The notes: generated from the letters alone by a model not told the origin. A DNA stretch of 64,000 nt from JAFEDN01 sp963818985 (GCA_963818985.1 CAWFUJ010000007.1:203088-267087), one strand, 5' to 3'; numbered from the stretch's first letter, positions 1 to 8,846 are shown. Program-made: numbers and translations.

Positions 1-285
1 GAAATAACGCAATTAATAGCGACCTGGCGACCTTCAGCTCTGGTCGTAGGCTTACCCTATCGAATGGATGGCAAGGAACAAGCCATCAGCCTCGCCGCCA
101 GAAAATTTGCGCGCAACTTGAATGAGCTTTGTCAGCTCCCGGTTTATACCATTGATGAACGACTCACCACCCGGGAAGCCAAGCGCCAATTATCAAACAG
201 CAACACTAAAGTCAAATCTCTGCCGTCGTTAGATAGTTACGCCGCCAAATTAATTTTAGAAGCCTGGTTTGCAAGTCATTCATAG
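1..285 (+). CDS. ruvX: Holliday junction resolvase-like RuvX/YqgF, 5' end missing
   Basis: The reading frame is open from the first base and ends at 285, so the N-terminal part of this roughly 140-residue family lies outside the window. The visible part carries the family signature VVGLPYRMDG, then a segment with the conserved DERLTT motif and a C-terminal helix ending in AAKLILEAWF. YqgF/RuvX is an RNase H-fold nuclease implicated in 16S rRNA 5' processing and possibly in Holliday junction resolution. It lies 51 bases upstream of pyrB on the same strand, the ruvX-pyrB order known from several gammaproteobacteria. The internal ATG at 64 is not the true start, because the conserved motif begins before it. 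Confidence 0.9.
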   Translation, partial: EITQLIATWRPSALVVGLPYRMDGKEQAISLAARKFARNLNELCQLPVYTIDERLTTREAKRQLSNSNTKVKSLPSLDSYAAKLILEAWFASHS

Positions 286-336
286 ATTGTCATCCAACTT
301 TGACGATTATAGGTTTACTAGGATATTCTTACCCAT

Positions 337-1260
337 ATGAAACATTTACTGAGTATCACCGATCTTAGCAAAGCACGGATCCAAACCCTCCTCGACCGAG
401 CTGATATATTTTTAACGGAAGTTGTAAAAAAAAATCGCCAATTGGATATTTTATCGGGTCATGTGGTCACTAATCTGTTTTTTGAACCAAGCACCCGCAC
501 TCAATTTTCATTTACAATCGCAGCGTTTCGTTTGGGGGCCTACATTCTCAACCCGACTATCAGCAATATTTCCACGGTTAAGGGAGAATCTTTATTAGAC
601 ACGATCAAAGCATTCGCCGCCATGGGCACCCAATTATTCGTGGTTAGACATAATCAGGAAAAAACCAATGAATGGTTAGCACAACAGATAGAACATCAAG
701 CCGTGATTGTCAACGGCGGGGATGGTTGTCACCAGCATCCCACGCAAGCTTTATTAGATTTATTAACTATACGACAACATAAAGGCGATGATTTTAAAGC
801 CTTAACTGTAGCCATCATTGGCGATATTGCTCACTCACGCGTGGCACGATCTCTTATTCAAGCGCTTAAAATTATGGGTTGCAATCAAATCCGCTTAATC
901 GGACCCAGCGAATTTTTACCCGCAGAGGTCGTAGATTGGCAAGTGAACACATACTCATCTATGCCAGAAGGATTATCAAATGCCGATGTGATTATGACTT
1001 TACGAATTCAACGGGAGAGAATGCAAGCAGCGGCCATTCCCCATCCAGACAAATTTTTCAATCAATATGGATTAACCCCTCAGCATTTATCTTTCGCTAA
1101 ACCGGATGCAATTGTGATGCACCCCGGCCCGATGAATCAAGGAATTGAAATTGAGGCAAGTGTTGCAAATGGTCGGCAATCGGTCATATTCGAACAAATT
1201 ACTAATGGCGTGGCCATTAGGATGGCCGTTATCGAATGGTTGTTGACCCATCGTGAATAA
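337..1260 (+). CDS. pyrB: aspartate carbamoyltransferase catalytic subunit
   Basis: A 307-residue protein that condenses aspartate with carbamoyl phosphate, the first committed step of pyrimidine synthesis in the cytoplasm. The carbamoyl-phosphate loop FFEPSTRTQFSF is at about residues 49-60. HQHPTQALLDL and the late HPGPMNQGIEI motif are both present, and the length is typical. No pyrI regulatory gene follows. The last codons overlap the GTG start of the next gene by eight bases, so the two are probably translationally coupled. Confidence 0.95.
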   Translation: MKHLLSITDLSKARIQTLLDRADIFLTEVVKKNRQLDILSGHVVTNLFFEPSTRTQFSFTIAAFRLGAYILNPTISNISTVKGESLLDTIKAFAAMGTQLFVVRHNQEKTNEWLAQQIEHQAVIVNGGDGCHQHPTQALLDLLTIRQHKGDDFKALTVAIIGDIAHSRVARSLIQALKIMGCNQIRLIGPSEFLPAEVVDWQVNTYSSMPEGLSNADVIMTLRIQRERMQAAAIPHPDKFFNQYGLTPQHLSFAKPDAIVMHPGPMNQGIEIEASVANGRQSVIFEQITNGVAIRMAVIEWLLTHRE

Positions 1261-2050
1261 AAAACCACTATTTAATTTATTGCCCATTGAACGATTGCAT
1301 CGTGGTCGTTTTCAGCCACGCCGAGATTTTGATAAAAGTGCATTGGCTGAATTAGCTGAATCTATTCAGTCGAGCGGTTTAATTCAGCCCATTGTCGTTC
1401 GGCAGCGTGCTGATCAAGAATATGAAATTGTTGCTGGCGAGCGGCGCTGGCAGGCCGCGCAAATGGCAGGATTAAATGAAGTACCGTGCTTAATAAATGA
1501 TTATAGTGATGAACAAGCAGCAGCGGTTACCGCCATTGAAAACCTTCAACGTAAGAATTTAAATCCCATTGAAGAAGCTCAATCCTTGCAGCGATTAGCC
1601 GATGATTTTAAGTATTCTCATGAAGAAATTGCGGCAGTTGTGGGTCGATCACGCAGTCATATCACTAATATTTTACGTTTACTTCGTTTGGATGAAAGAG
1701 TGAAAACATGGTTAATTGAAGGTAAGCTCAGTGAGGGGCACGGTAAAATTTTAGCTAGTTTAAGTCATGCTGAGCAGCTTACCTTGGCGCAGCGTTGTAT
1801 TAGCCAGGCTTGGTCGGTCAGGCAAATTGAACAGCAGGTCAAAAAAATGCAAACCCAATCGGCTATTGTTCCGACGTACCGAGCAGATATCACCCGTTTA
1901 GAGCGGGTAGTTTCCGAAAAATTGGGCGCAAAAGTAGTCTTAGAAACTGATAACAATGCCAAAGGAGGAGGCTGGCTCAATATCCAATTTTACGATAATG
2001 ATACGTTAGCTGGGTTACTAGAAAAAATGAACATCAAATATGACTCTTAA
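1253..2050 (+). CDS. ParB/RepB/Spo0J family protein (second ParB copy)
   Basis: 265 residues, GTG start inside the end of pyrB. The N-terminal ParB CTPase/nuclease-like domain is clear: QPRRDF, GLIQPIVVRQ, VAGERRWQAAQMAG and AIENLQRKNLNPIEEAQ, at about residues 20-105. A helix-turn-helix follows (HEEIAAVVGRSRSHITNILRLLRL, split here as two stretches), and then a C-terminal dimerisation-like segment. It differs from the ParB partnered with ParA at 17095: it lacks the long N-terminal leader and has no parA beside it. It could be a nucleoid-occlusion (Noc-like) factor, a plasmid-derived partition protein or a duplicated ParB. Its specific role cannot be read from the sequence. Confidence 0.85.
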   Translation: MNKKPLFNLLPIERLHRGRFQPRRDFDKSALAELAESIQSSGLIQPIVVRQRADQEYEIVAGERRWQAAQMAGLNEVPCLINDYSDEQAAAVTAIENLQRKNLNPIEEAQSLQRLADDFKYSHEEIAAVVGRSRSHITNILRLLRLDERVKTWLIEGKLSEGHGKILASLSHAEQLTLAQRCISQAWSVRQIEQQVKKMQTQSAIVPTYRADITRLERVVSEKLGAKVVLETDNNAKGGGWLNIQFYDNDTLAGLLEKMNIKYDS

Positions 2051-2056
2051 AAACAA

Positions 2057-2096
2057 CGCGGGATGACACAGACACGGGTCCGTGGAATAAACACGG
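2057..2096. repeat. degenerate GTCATCCCGCG-family palindrome
   Basis: A half-element CGCGGGATGACA (2057-2068) is followed by a small hairpin CCGTG/CACGG (2080-2084 and 2092-2096). It sits between the convergent parB-like gene and the methyltransferase. The half-element matches the palindrome family seen intact at 39989 and 51403. Confidence 0.6.
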
Positions 2097-2124
2097 CCCG
2101 CGGCCCTGCACCACGGATAACATT

Positions 2125-2796
2125 CTACAGCTTATAAACCAATGTTAGACCATCACTAATAGGAAGCATATTCATTAAAACACGTCGATCATTTAATATT
2201 TTATCGTTTAGATGTCGAATGGCTTTTACGTTAGGGCTTTGGTTTTCAGGATCTGCTACCAAGCCATCCTGTAAAGTGTTATCAATCGCAATCACTCCCC
2301 CGCTCCTAACTAAAAGCAGACATTGTTCATAATACTGATCATACCCTACTTTATCCGCATCAATAAAAGCAAGGTCAAACACATTTTTTTGGGTAGAAAT
2401 TAATTGCTGCAAAGTAGCCGAGGCTTCCCCCAATTTTGATTCAATTTTTTCAAGCATCCCAGCTTGTTGCCAAAATTTTTTAGCAACTTCAGTTACATCT
2501 GCATTAACATCACAGGTGACAATTTTTCCATCCGCAGGTAATGATAAAGCCATCCATAAAGCACTATAGCCAGTGAAGGTCCCAATTTCTAAAATCTTCT
2601 TAGCATTCATTATTTTTACCATTAATGCCATAAACTGACCTTGCTCAGGTGAAATTTGCATAATGGCTTTTGAACTGAATTCTTTGGCCGTATATTCTCT
2701 CAGCTCGCTTAATATCTTTGGTTCTCGAACAGCATGTACTTGATAATATTCATAAACTTTAGGAGTTAAGTTTAAGGTATGCGTAGACATAATCAT
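2125..2796 (-). CDS. class I SAM-dependent O-methyltransferase (Methyltransf_3 type)
   Basis: 223 residues. The SAM-binding motif ILEIGTFTGYSALWMALSLP is at about residues 70-90, DLAFIDADKVGYDQYYE contributes the metal-binding acidic residues, and AIDNTLQDG is the later motif. This matches the catechol/caffeoyl-CoA O-methyltransferase family, which methylates catechol-type hydroxyls using Mg2+. The substrate is unknown. Two start codons are possible: the AAGGA ribosome site is better spaced for the ATG at 2790 than for the one at 2796. The gene is divergent from aroK across a 52-base gap that must hold both promoters. Confidence 0.85.
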   Translation of the reverse strand: MIMSTHTLNLTPKVYEYYQVHAVREPKILSELREYTAKEFSSKAIMQISPEQGQFMALMVKIMNAKKILEIGTFTGYSALWMALSLPADGKIVTCDVNADVTEVAKKFWQQAGMLEKIESKLGEASATLQQLISTQKNVFDLAFIDADKVGYDQYYEQCLLLVRSGGVIAIDNTLQDGLVADPENQSPNVKAIRHLNDKILNDRRVLMNMLPISDGLTLVYKL

Positions 2797-2848
2797 TATT
2801 CCTTGTTAAAATCTAGAGATATTCTAAATTAAATAATCATTTCTTTCT

Positions 2849-3397
2849 ATGTTTAATCATCATAACATTTATCTAATTGGACCCATGGCAGCTGGAAAAA
2901 CATCTATTGGCAAAGAACTGGCAAATATAAGTGGTTTAAGTTTTTATGACAGTGATCATGAAATTGAAAAAAATTCTGGAAAAAGCATTGCTAGTATTTT
3001 TTACCATGAACAAGAGGATGGTTTTCGCTACCGGGAAACGTTAATCCTTGAAAACCTAGCCCTGCAGCAAGGTATTATTTTAGCCACGGGAGGTGGTTGT
3101 GTCACCATTAAAAAAAATCGTGAAATTTTACGCCATAGTCGTCTTATTATTTATTTACAAGTGACACTTGAAACACAATTACTTCGTATTAGTCAGCAAT
3201 TAAATAAAAGACCATTAATTGTTGGGGAATATCAAGCAGAAAAATTAAAAATACTTAATTTGCAACGCGAACCTTGGTATCTAGAGTTAGCCACTCTTTG
3301 TTATCACACCGAGAGTTTTCCTTCACCAAAAGACGTCGCTCAACAAATTCATAGAGATGCGAATTTATTTTTTAACCGAGCCTTATGCAAGAATTAA
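2849..3397 (+). CDS. aroK: shikimate kinase
   Basis: 182 residues. It phosphorylates shikimate at the 3-hydroxyl with ATP in the chorismate pathway. The P-loop GPMAAGKT is at residues 11-18, the shikimate-binding DSDHEIE at about 34-40, FRYRE at about 58-62 and the ATGGGCV motif near residue 80. It overlaps aroB by 13 bases, the usual aroKB arrangement, so the two are co-transcribed and probably coupled. Confidence 0.95.
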   Translation: MFNHHNIYLIGPMAAGKTSIGKELANISGLSFYDSDHEIEKNSGKSIASIFYHEQEDGFRYRETLILENLALQQGIILATGGGCVTIKKNREILRHSRLIIYLQVTLETQLLRISQQLNKRPLIVGEYQAEKLKILNLQREPWYLELATLCYHTESFPSPKDVAQQIHRDANLFFNRALCKN

Positions 3398-4452
3398 TTG
3401 TCAAACACCAAGGCCATGCTTATTCCATTTATATTGGCTTTGCTCTTTTAGGAAATAAATCATTATTTTTACCACTTATCCGTGGTCAACAAGTCATGTT
3501 AATTAGTAACACGACGGTTGAACCGCTTTATTTAAATTCTATCCATCAGATTTTTAAAGGCTTAAAGTGTGACAAAGTAATTTTAGCCGATGGCGAACAA
3601 CAAAAAAATTTAGAAAATTTTAGCAAAATTTTAGATGCTTTGATTAATTTCGGCCATCACCGCGATACCACGGTTATTGCGGTAGGCGGAGGCGTCATTA
3701 ATGATATAGCTGGTTTTTCTGCGGCATGTTATCTTCGCGGCGTAGACTTTATTTCAGTTCCAACTACACTTCTCGCGCAAGTTGATGCTGCTATTGGCGG
3801 CAAAACCGCCATCAATCATCAAAAAGGTAAAAATTTAATTGGTGCATTTCATCAACCTAAAGCTGTCATTATCGATATTGAAACTCTCAGCAGCTTACCT
3901 GACCGTCATTTTCACGCTGGCATTGCCGAAATAATTAAAGCGGCTCTGATAAAAGATGCGGAGTTTTTTATTTATATAGAGAAAAACTTAACACTTTTAT
4001 TAGATCGTGATCGAGAAATTTTATTTAATGTGATCCAACGAGCTTGTCAAATTAAAATTGATATTGTTACTGAAGATGAAAAAGAACATTCGATTCGTGC
4101 TCTTCTAAATTTTGGCCACACTGTTGGACATGCCATTGAAAGCTATTTCAAATATGAGCAATGGTTACATGGTGAAGCGGTAGCGTTAGGAATGATAATT
4201 GCGGCCAATTTATCTCAACAATTCGCTGGACTTCCCTACCAAGATTATTTAAGAATCTATCATTTAATCGAAAGAGTTGGTTTGCCAACCAAAATCCCTC
4301 GCCAAGTAAATCCCCAGCAATTATTAACTTTTATATTAGCCGATAAGAAAATTTCAAATAATCAATTACGACTTGTGCTTTTATCAAATATCGGTAAGGC
4401 TCAGCTTGTCGCTGTTAATCAACAAACTGTGCTGAATGCTATTAGCTTATAG
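3385..4452 (+). CDS. aroB: 3-dehydroquinate synthase
   Basis: 355 residues. It converts DAHP to 3-dehydroquinate using NAD and a divalent metal. NAD-binding AVGGGVINDIAGFSAACYLRG, FISVPTTLLAQVDAAIGGKT and the metal-binding LNFGHTVGHAIE and HGEAVALGM segments are all present in the normal order. It is translated from within the end of aroK. Its last 11 bases overlap, tail to tail, the end of the unknown gene on the other strand. Confidence 0.95.
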   Translation: MQELIVKHQGHAYSIYIGFALLGNKSLFLPLIRGQQVMLISNTTVEPLYLNSIHQIFKGLKCDKVILADGEQQKNLENFSKILDALINFGHHRDTTVIAVGGGVINDIAGFSAACYLRGVDFISVPTTLLAQVDAAIGGKTAINHQKGKNLIGAFHQPKAVIIDIETLSSLPDRHFHAGIAEIIKAALIKDAEFFIYIEKNLTLLLDRDREILFNVIQRACQIKIDIVTEDEKEHSIRALLNFGHTVGHAIESYFKYEQWLHGEAVALGMIIAANLSQQFAGLPYQDYLRIYHLIERVGLPTKIPRQVNPQQLLTFILADKKISNNQLRLVLLSNIGKAQLVAVNQQTVLNAISL

Positions 4453-5629
4453 TTAAATTTGAAGGTTTAAGCTCGCTTAAAGAAGTCGTCATATGGTTAG
4501 AAATAATGGAGTCATATTTTTTAGCAGCATAAGCGTCTTTATACTGCTTAACGATCAGATCGATTTCTTTTGGACTTAATTCAGGATGATTGTTAACCAT
4601 AACTTGTAAGACAGTTATAAAAATTGCACGTGCCAATGCATCATAACAATCCTCAATGGTAGTACTGGGGTGTGATGGACCGACAATAGCCTGAATTCCA
4701 TTATTCTTCATTTTATATTGATGAGTTAAAAGTTGGTACACCCAAAATGGCGGTTCGGTTACTATTTTAGTCAAGGCATCTCTTTTTTCAACTTTGATTT
4801 CCTCAGCAACATCTTGGGTATGTGCGCGAGTGTTTCCTATCTGAGGTAAAGTACTTGTATATGAAACAGTAATATAATCAAAAATCTCAGGATGTTCTGT
4901 TCGGTATATAATCAGAAAATATTCGGTAATAAATTTTAGCATCTCCAGTTCATCATCCAATTTAGCAATTTCTTTTATTTTATCTGGAAGCTTTGAGTGT
5001 AAAAATCCGCGATCTCGATAATCATCTTTTAAACGACGAGAACCCCCGGCGATGATGATTTGAATAGGTTGTTGATATTTCTTTAGAAATTCAACTATAA
5101 ATTCTAGTGCGGTAATCATTCGATCCCAAAAACGAAACGAGAAACCACCACAGACTATTGTATTCATAGGCTTATCGGCTACTATCCCAGAGCTCTTGGG
5201 ATTAAATAATCCCAAAGCCTCAAATGAATTTAAAATGATCTTTCTTCTACGCTCATCTTGAAAATATTTTGCTTCCTGCACATCGCCGCGCTCTATTTTC
5301 TCACTGGGTCTAGTCAATAACTTTTGCGTTGCTCCCATTAATATCAAGAGCTGAAGCTCAAAAATATTTAAGGAAATTTTTTTGGGTTCTGAATCTATTT
5401 TTATTTCCAATTGTGTAAGCTTATTTTCATTTTTAGCTGCAGATTTTAACTCTTCTTTAATAAAGGTATCGCAGCAGATTTGGCGGAATAATGTGGCCAA
5501 GGCTGAATGATGGAATATACCTTTTAAAGGATGATCGTAGTCTAACTGGCCTAAGGTATTATTCATCATCCCATCTAGTATTTGTCTAAGCTCAGGATCA
5601 TGGTTAACATTTAATAAAAATCTTGTCAT
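4442..5629 (-). CDS. uncharacterised 395-residue protein, possible DUF218/YdcF-like fold
   Basis: I do not recognise this family firmly. There is no signal peptide or membrane segment. The central part (about residues 175-300) has an alternating hydrophobic pattern with NTIVCGGFSFRFWDR, then IQIIIAGGSRRLKDDY, then SYTSTLPQIGNTRAHTQDVA. The order of glycine-rich strand, GG motif and an N-T-x-x-x-x-x-D/E helix resembles the layout of DUF218 (YdcF/ElyC) Rossmann-like proteins, but this is only a pattern resemblance. The N-terminal 150 residues are helical and charged. A strong GGGGG ribosome site precedes the ATG. It overlaps aroB by 11 bases in convergent orientation. It could be an effector or an enzyme acting on a nucleotide or cell-wall substrate. 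Confidence 0.7.
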   Translation of the reverse strand: MTRFLLNVNHDPELRQILDGMMNNTLGQLDYDHPLKGIFHHSALATLFRQICCDTFIKEELKSAAKNENKLTQLEIKIDSEPKKISLNIFELQLLILMGATQKLLTRPSEKIERGDVQEAKYFQDERRRKIILNSFEALGLFNPKSSGIVADKPMNTIVCGGFSFRFWDRMITALEFIVEFLKKYQQPIQIIIAGGSRRLKDDYRDRGFLHSKLPDKIKEIAKLDDELEMLKFITEYFLIIYRTEHPEIFDYITVSYTSTLPQIGNTRAHTQDVAEEIKVEKRDALTKIVTEPPFWVYQLLTHQYKMKNNGIQAIVGPSHPSTTIEDCYDALARAIFITVLQVMVNNHPELSPKEIDLIVKQYKDAYAAKKYDSIISNHMTTSLSELKPSNLTIS

Positions 5630-5892
5630 ATGGCCCCCTTCATTTCCTATCTATCATCTAAGAATATAAAAAATCATTAGTATAAAGCAAGGGGCATTTG
5701 ATAAAAAAAATCTCTTCATATTTCGTTAATAAAACTTAGTTATTATTTCTTCGCCCCTTAAATATTAAAGAAATTAAGTTAACACCTACACAAAATAAAA
5801 AGTAACAAACAATATAAACACAAAGAAGTAAAAATCATATATTTAGGGGGTTTCTCCCAAGTCTATCCCTTAAAATATGGTCAGAGGTGATT

Positions 5893-6096
5893 TTAAGGAT
5901 GAGGGGTGGTTGCTAAAATTGTGATCTCTTTTTTATTCGGCCCATAGTACCAAAAAATACGGTATGCTGCTGGGGTGTTATTTTCAGCATAAGCTTCGAA
6001 AATTTCTTCTCCATTTGCGCCGTTTAAGGAACTATCAGCCAAATGACCAAGAGTAATCCTGCCTTTAGCGTCGGGTCTTACCATTTTTCTCAACAT
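5893..6096 (-). CDS. small AbrB-like protein, 67 residues
   Basis: The N-terminus MLRKMVRPDAKGRITLGHLA resembles the swapped-hairpin DNA-binding start of AbrB/MazE-type proteins and of small antitoxin-like families (RPDxKGRITLG). The rest is acidic and aromatic and ends in a short hydrophobic stretch. A clear GAGGTA site lies seven bases upstream of the ATG, which supports real expression. No toxin gene is adjacent: the neighbours are the 395-residue orphan and dacB. It may be an orphan antitoxin or a small regulator. Confidence 0.6.
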   Translation of the reverse strand: MLRKMVRPDAKGRITLGHLADSSLNGANGEEIFEAYAENNTPAAYRIFWYYGPNKKEITILATTPHP

Positions 6097-6269
6097 AATC
6101 TTACCTCAATACACACCATCTAATGTATATAATAGCTCAAAGTGGGAAATAGGCGTTATTGAGAGTTGCTCTCTTCGTCCTTCATTGAGTAATCGCCTGG
6201 TTTTTTCTTTTTTTCCACCCTAATTCGCGTTACTATTCCTAACTTATTGGTTTTTTAAGAGATTAAGTT

Positions 6270-7787
6270 GTGAACAAATTTTGCAAAGGCTTTTATTTAT
6301 TGTGGATTACGATGGTAATAACCATGAACCCAACTATAGTTCAGGCCGCGCAAAAAACCACTCATTCTAATTTAAAAATCCACAAATCCCATACAACTAA
6401 ATTATCGACAATAATTTCGGCCGATTTAGCTGCTGGGATAAACACCATCCTCAAAAATGTTTCTCCACGGGCTAATATCGGTGTCATTGTCCAAGCAATT
6501 GGATCTGGTAAAATCCTATATCAACGGAATGCAGATGGCTTATTTACCCCTGCTAGTGTAAATAAACTTTTTGTCGCCATTGCTGCTTTGGATTATTTAA
6601 AACCTGAGTATCATTTCGAAACCCATGTCCGTTTTACCGGTACAATTGCTCAAGGAATTCTTAATGGTGATCTCTATGTTCAGTTCAATGGAGACCCCAC
6701 CCTGACTGAAAAACAATTACTAAATTTATTAGATCAAATAAAAACTGTCGGTATCAATCAAATAAATGGTCATGTTTACTTAGATAACACAGCTTATGGT
6801 TCAGCCCCTTATGCACCCGGCTGGTTAGTGCATGATTTAATTTTCGGTTTTGCCGCGCCATTGAATGCAGTTATTCTTAATGAAAATCGCTTTGCTATTA
6901 TTCTTTCACCAGCCAAAAAAAATGGTCTACCGGCTTCTTCGTCAACTACTATTCCAAATGGAATAGTAAAGATTGACAATAATACCATCACCCGCACCCA
7001 AGGTCGTAACTGCCCATTATCGGTATTGAGTGACAGCGATAATACCTATCATATCAGTGGTTGCATCGCTAACCAGCCAGCAAAACAATACTTTGGTTTG
7101 GCCATCCGCGATCCTGTTAAATATGCAAAAGTATTAATCGCGAATAGCTTACAAAAAAATCAGATTAAGTTTTACGGTTCCATTGAAATTTTAGGAGCTC
7201 CAGAAAATTCAATCGTGATTGCAACTCATCAATCACCTTCTTTAAATCTCATCATCAAAAATATGATGAAATCATCAGATAATCTTTATACCAATTCTAT
7301 ATTAAAGCAGATCGGACGGGTTTTTTATCATTCTCAAGGAACATGGCAAAATGGATTAAATGCTATCAAGACAATATTAGAAACTCCTGCAAATATAGAT
7401 TTTAATCAAATTCATTTATTTGATGGCGCTGGGTTATCACGATACAACCAAGTATCCCCTCGTCAATTAGCCAATTTACTACATTATGCTTATCAAAAGC
7501 CTGCTCTGGAAACAGACTTATTGACTTCACTGCCGATAGCAGGACAAGACGGTACACTTCGTAGTCGTTTGCTTGCTTTTGCTAAAGGGGAACCCATTCA
7601 CGCAAAAACCGGTACCATGAAAGGCGTCAGTGCTTTAGCGGGGTATATTAATACTCGCTACAACGGATTATTAATATTCGTGATTATGGCTAATAGTTTA
7701 CATTCAACAGAAAATCCCCATCACCTTTTTAAGTCCACCGAGGATAATATTTGCCAATTTCTGTTGTCCGCACGAAAAACCCCATAA
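6270..7787 (+). CDS. dacB: D-alanyl-D-alanine carboxypeptidase/endopeptidase (PBP4, S13 family)
   Basis: 505 residues with a GTG start and an N-terminal signal peptide (hydrophobic to about residue 27, ending VQA), so it acts in the periplasm. It trims the terminal D-Ala and cleaves peptide cross-links in peptidoglycan. The three penicillin-binding motifs are visible: S96-V-N-K99, S336-D-N338 and K446-T-G448. The long insertion between the first two motifs is typical of PBP4. It stands alone, with a 173-base upstream region. Confidence 0.92.
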   Translation: MNKFCKGFYLLWITMVITMNPTIVQAAQKTTHSNLKIHKSHTTKLSTIISADLAAGINTILKNVSPRANIGVIVQAIGSGKILYQRNADGLFTPASVNKLFVAIAALDYLKPEYHFETHVRFTGTIAQGILNGDLYVQFNGDPTLTEKQLLNLLDQIKTVGINQINGHVYLDNTAYGSAPYAPGWLVHDLIFGFAAPLNAVILNENRFAIILSPAKKNGLPASSSTTIPNGIVKIDNNTITRTQGRNCPLSVLSDSDNTYHISGCIANQPAKQYFGLAIRDPVKYAKVLIANSLQKNQIKFYGSIEILGAPENSIVIATHQSPSLNLIIKNMMKSSDNLYTNSILKQIGRVFYHSQGTWQNGLNAIKTILETPANIDFNQIHLFDGAGLSRYNQVSPRQLANLLHYAYQKPALETDLLTSLPIAGQDGTLRSRLLAFAKGEPIHAKTGTMKGVSALAGYINTRYNGLLIFVIMANSLHSTENPHHLFKSTEDNICQFLLSARKTP

Positions 7788-7802
7788 TCCTGAGAGGTAT
7801 TA

Positions 7803-8240
7803 CTAGTCTTTCAATCGAACTGCTAGTACATCACAAGAAGCACCATGTAAAACGCCATTAGCGGTAGAACCCAACAATAAACGTATACCGTGACGACCAT
7901 GACTGCCTAAAATAATTAAATCAACCCCAAGCTCTTTGGCCATTTCGATAATTGTTTGGGTCGCAGGGCCTACTTTAATTAGCAAATCCTGATCCGGTAA
8001 TCCCAATTTCTTCCCTAGTTTGTAGATAGATAACTGCGCTTCTTTGATTAAAATTTCCTCAATATCAACCCCTGCTGATACCCCATAAGCTGCCCCATAA
8101 TTACTTAAATGTTCCACTACGTGAAGAACTGATAACTTAGCCTGATAATTATCCCTGACTTCTATGGCTTTTGCTAATGAACGAGAATCGGCTTTTGGGT
8201 CCAATTCAATTGCTAATAAGACATGCTTGTATTTTTTCAT
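7803..8240 (-). CDS. universal stress protein, UspA family
   Basis: 145 residues with a single Usp domain. The ATP-binding signature GSHGRHGIRLLLGSTAN is at about residues 114-130, and the N-terminal strand is HVLLAIELDPKAD. These are cytoplasmic stress-response proteins of unclear mechanism. It is convergent with dacB, 15 bases apart. Its start faces the long spacer before rpmH. Confidence 0.9.
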   Translation of the reverse strand: MKKYKHVLLAIELDPKADSRSLAKAIEVRDNYQAKLSVLHVVEHLSNYGAAYGVSAGVDIEEILIKEAQLSIYKLGKKLGLPDQDLLIKVGPATQTIIEMAKELGVDLIILGSHGRHGIRLLLGSTANGVLHGASCDVLAVRLKD

Positions 8241-8526
8241 AGCCCAAAATCCCTTTCATAAAATTATTGATAAGATATCATACTCAATACGAAACCCAGT
8301 GTAAACCTTGTTAACCTGTTAACTATTTGTGAATAAGCTGGGTAAAATCATTTTAAAAGATATTTTTCCAGAGGTATCCACAAGCTTATCCTTTCTATTA
8401 ACCGAAAGACCACAGATAAAATAATTTCCAAGGTCTTGCTATAATATAAAAAATTGCACTTATCCACCTAAATGGCCTTTCCTTATAACAACAATAATAT
8501 TTTAAAATATTATTATATTAATACCA

Positions 8527-8620
8527 TCATCCCGCGACTTGATTTGCGAGATCCAAGCAAGCTGCAAGTTAGTATGGATCTCCTCTCCGAGGACAGGCCA
8601 GCGGTCAAGCCGCGGGATGA
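8527..8620. repeat. 94-base palindromic element, GTCATCCCGCG family
   Basis: The outer arms are TCATCCCGCG (8527-8536) and CGCGGGATGA (8611-8620). A nested inverted repeat GAGATCCA/TGGATCTC lies at 8548-8555 and 8575-8582. It is a longer relative of the short palindromes elsewhere in the window, in the layout of a small non-coding palindromic element. Confidence 0.75.
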
Positions 8621-8653
8621 CATGCTACTACTACTTTGATTATTATTTACCCA

Positions 8654-8682
8654 TTGACGGTGCTTAAAAATTATTTTATGAT
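8654..8682 (+). promoter_or_regulatory. sigma-70-type promoter for rpmH-rnpA-yidD-yidC
   Basis: A -35 box TTGACG (8654-8659) and a -10 box TATGAT (8677-8682) are separated by exactly 17 bases. The -10 box ends 29 bases before the rpmH ATG. Both boxes differ from consensus at one base. Confidence 0.75.
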
Positions 8683-8711
8683 GGCTACAATTTTTGCTTT
8701 AGGGGAATCCT

Positions 8712-8846
8712 ATGTTTAGAACCTATCAACCCAGTAATCTACATCGTAAACGTACCCATGGTTTTCGTGCCAGAATGAGCACCGTGGGGGGACGCAAAGT
8801 CATTAACGCACGCCGCGCCAAGGGTCGAAAACGCATAAGTGTTTGA
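8712..8846 (+). CDS. rpmH: 50S ribosomal protein L34
   Basis: 44 residues, beginning MFRTYQPSNLHRKRTHGF and ending KGRKRISV. The sequence is very basic and conserved throughout, including RMSTVGGRKVINARRAKGRK. It is a component of the large ribosomal subunit near the exit region. It is first in the rpmH-rnpA-yidD-yidC-mnmE run, with an AGGGGA ribosome site just upstream. Its end overlaps the GTG start of rnpA by eight bases. Confidence 0.97.
   Translation: MFRTYQPSNLHRKRTHGFRARMSTVGGRKVINARRAKGRKRISV

Larger units (their letters stand above)
8241..8711. other. 471-base AT-rich spacer with DnaA-box-like sites, candidate oriC
   Basis: No gene is seen here. There is one exact TTATTCACA DnaA box on the minus strand at 8328-8336. 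Near matches are GTATCCACA at 8374-8382 and TTATCCACC at 8460-8468 on the plus strand, in very AT-rich DNA. The region lies directly upstream of rpmH, the place where many gammaproteobacteria have oriC and dnaA, but dnaA is not in the window. The right half holds a palindromic repeat (8527-8620) and then the rpmH promoter. Origin function is inferred only. Confidence 0.4.
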
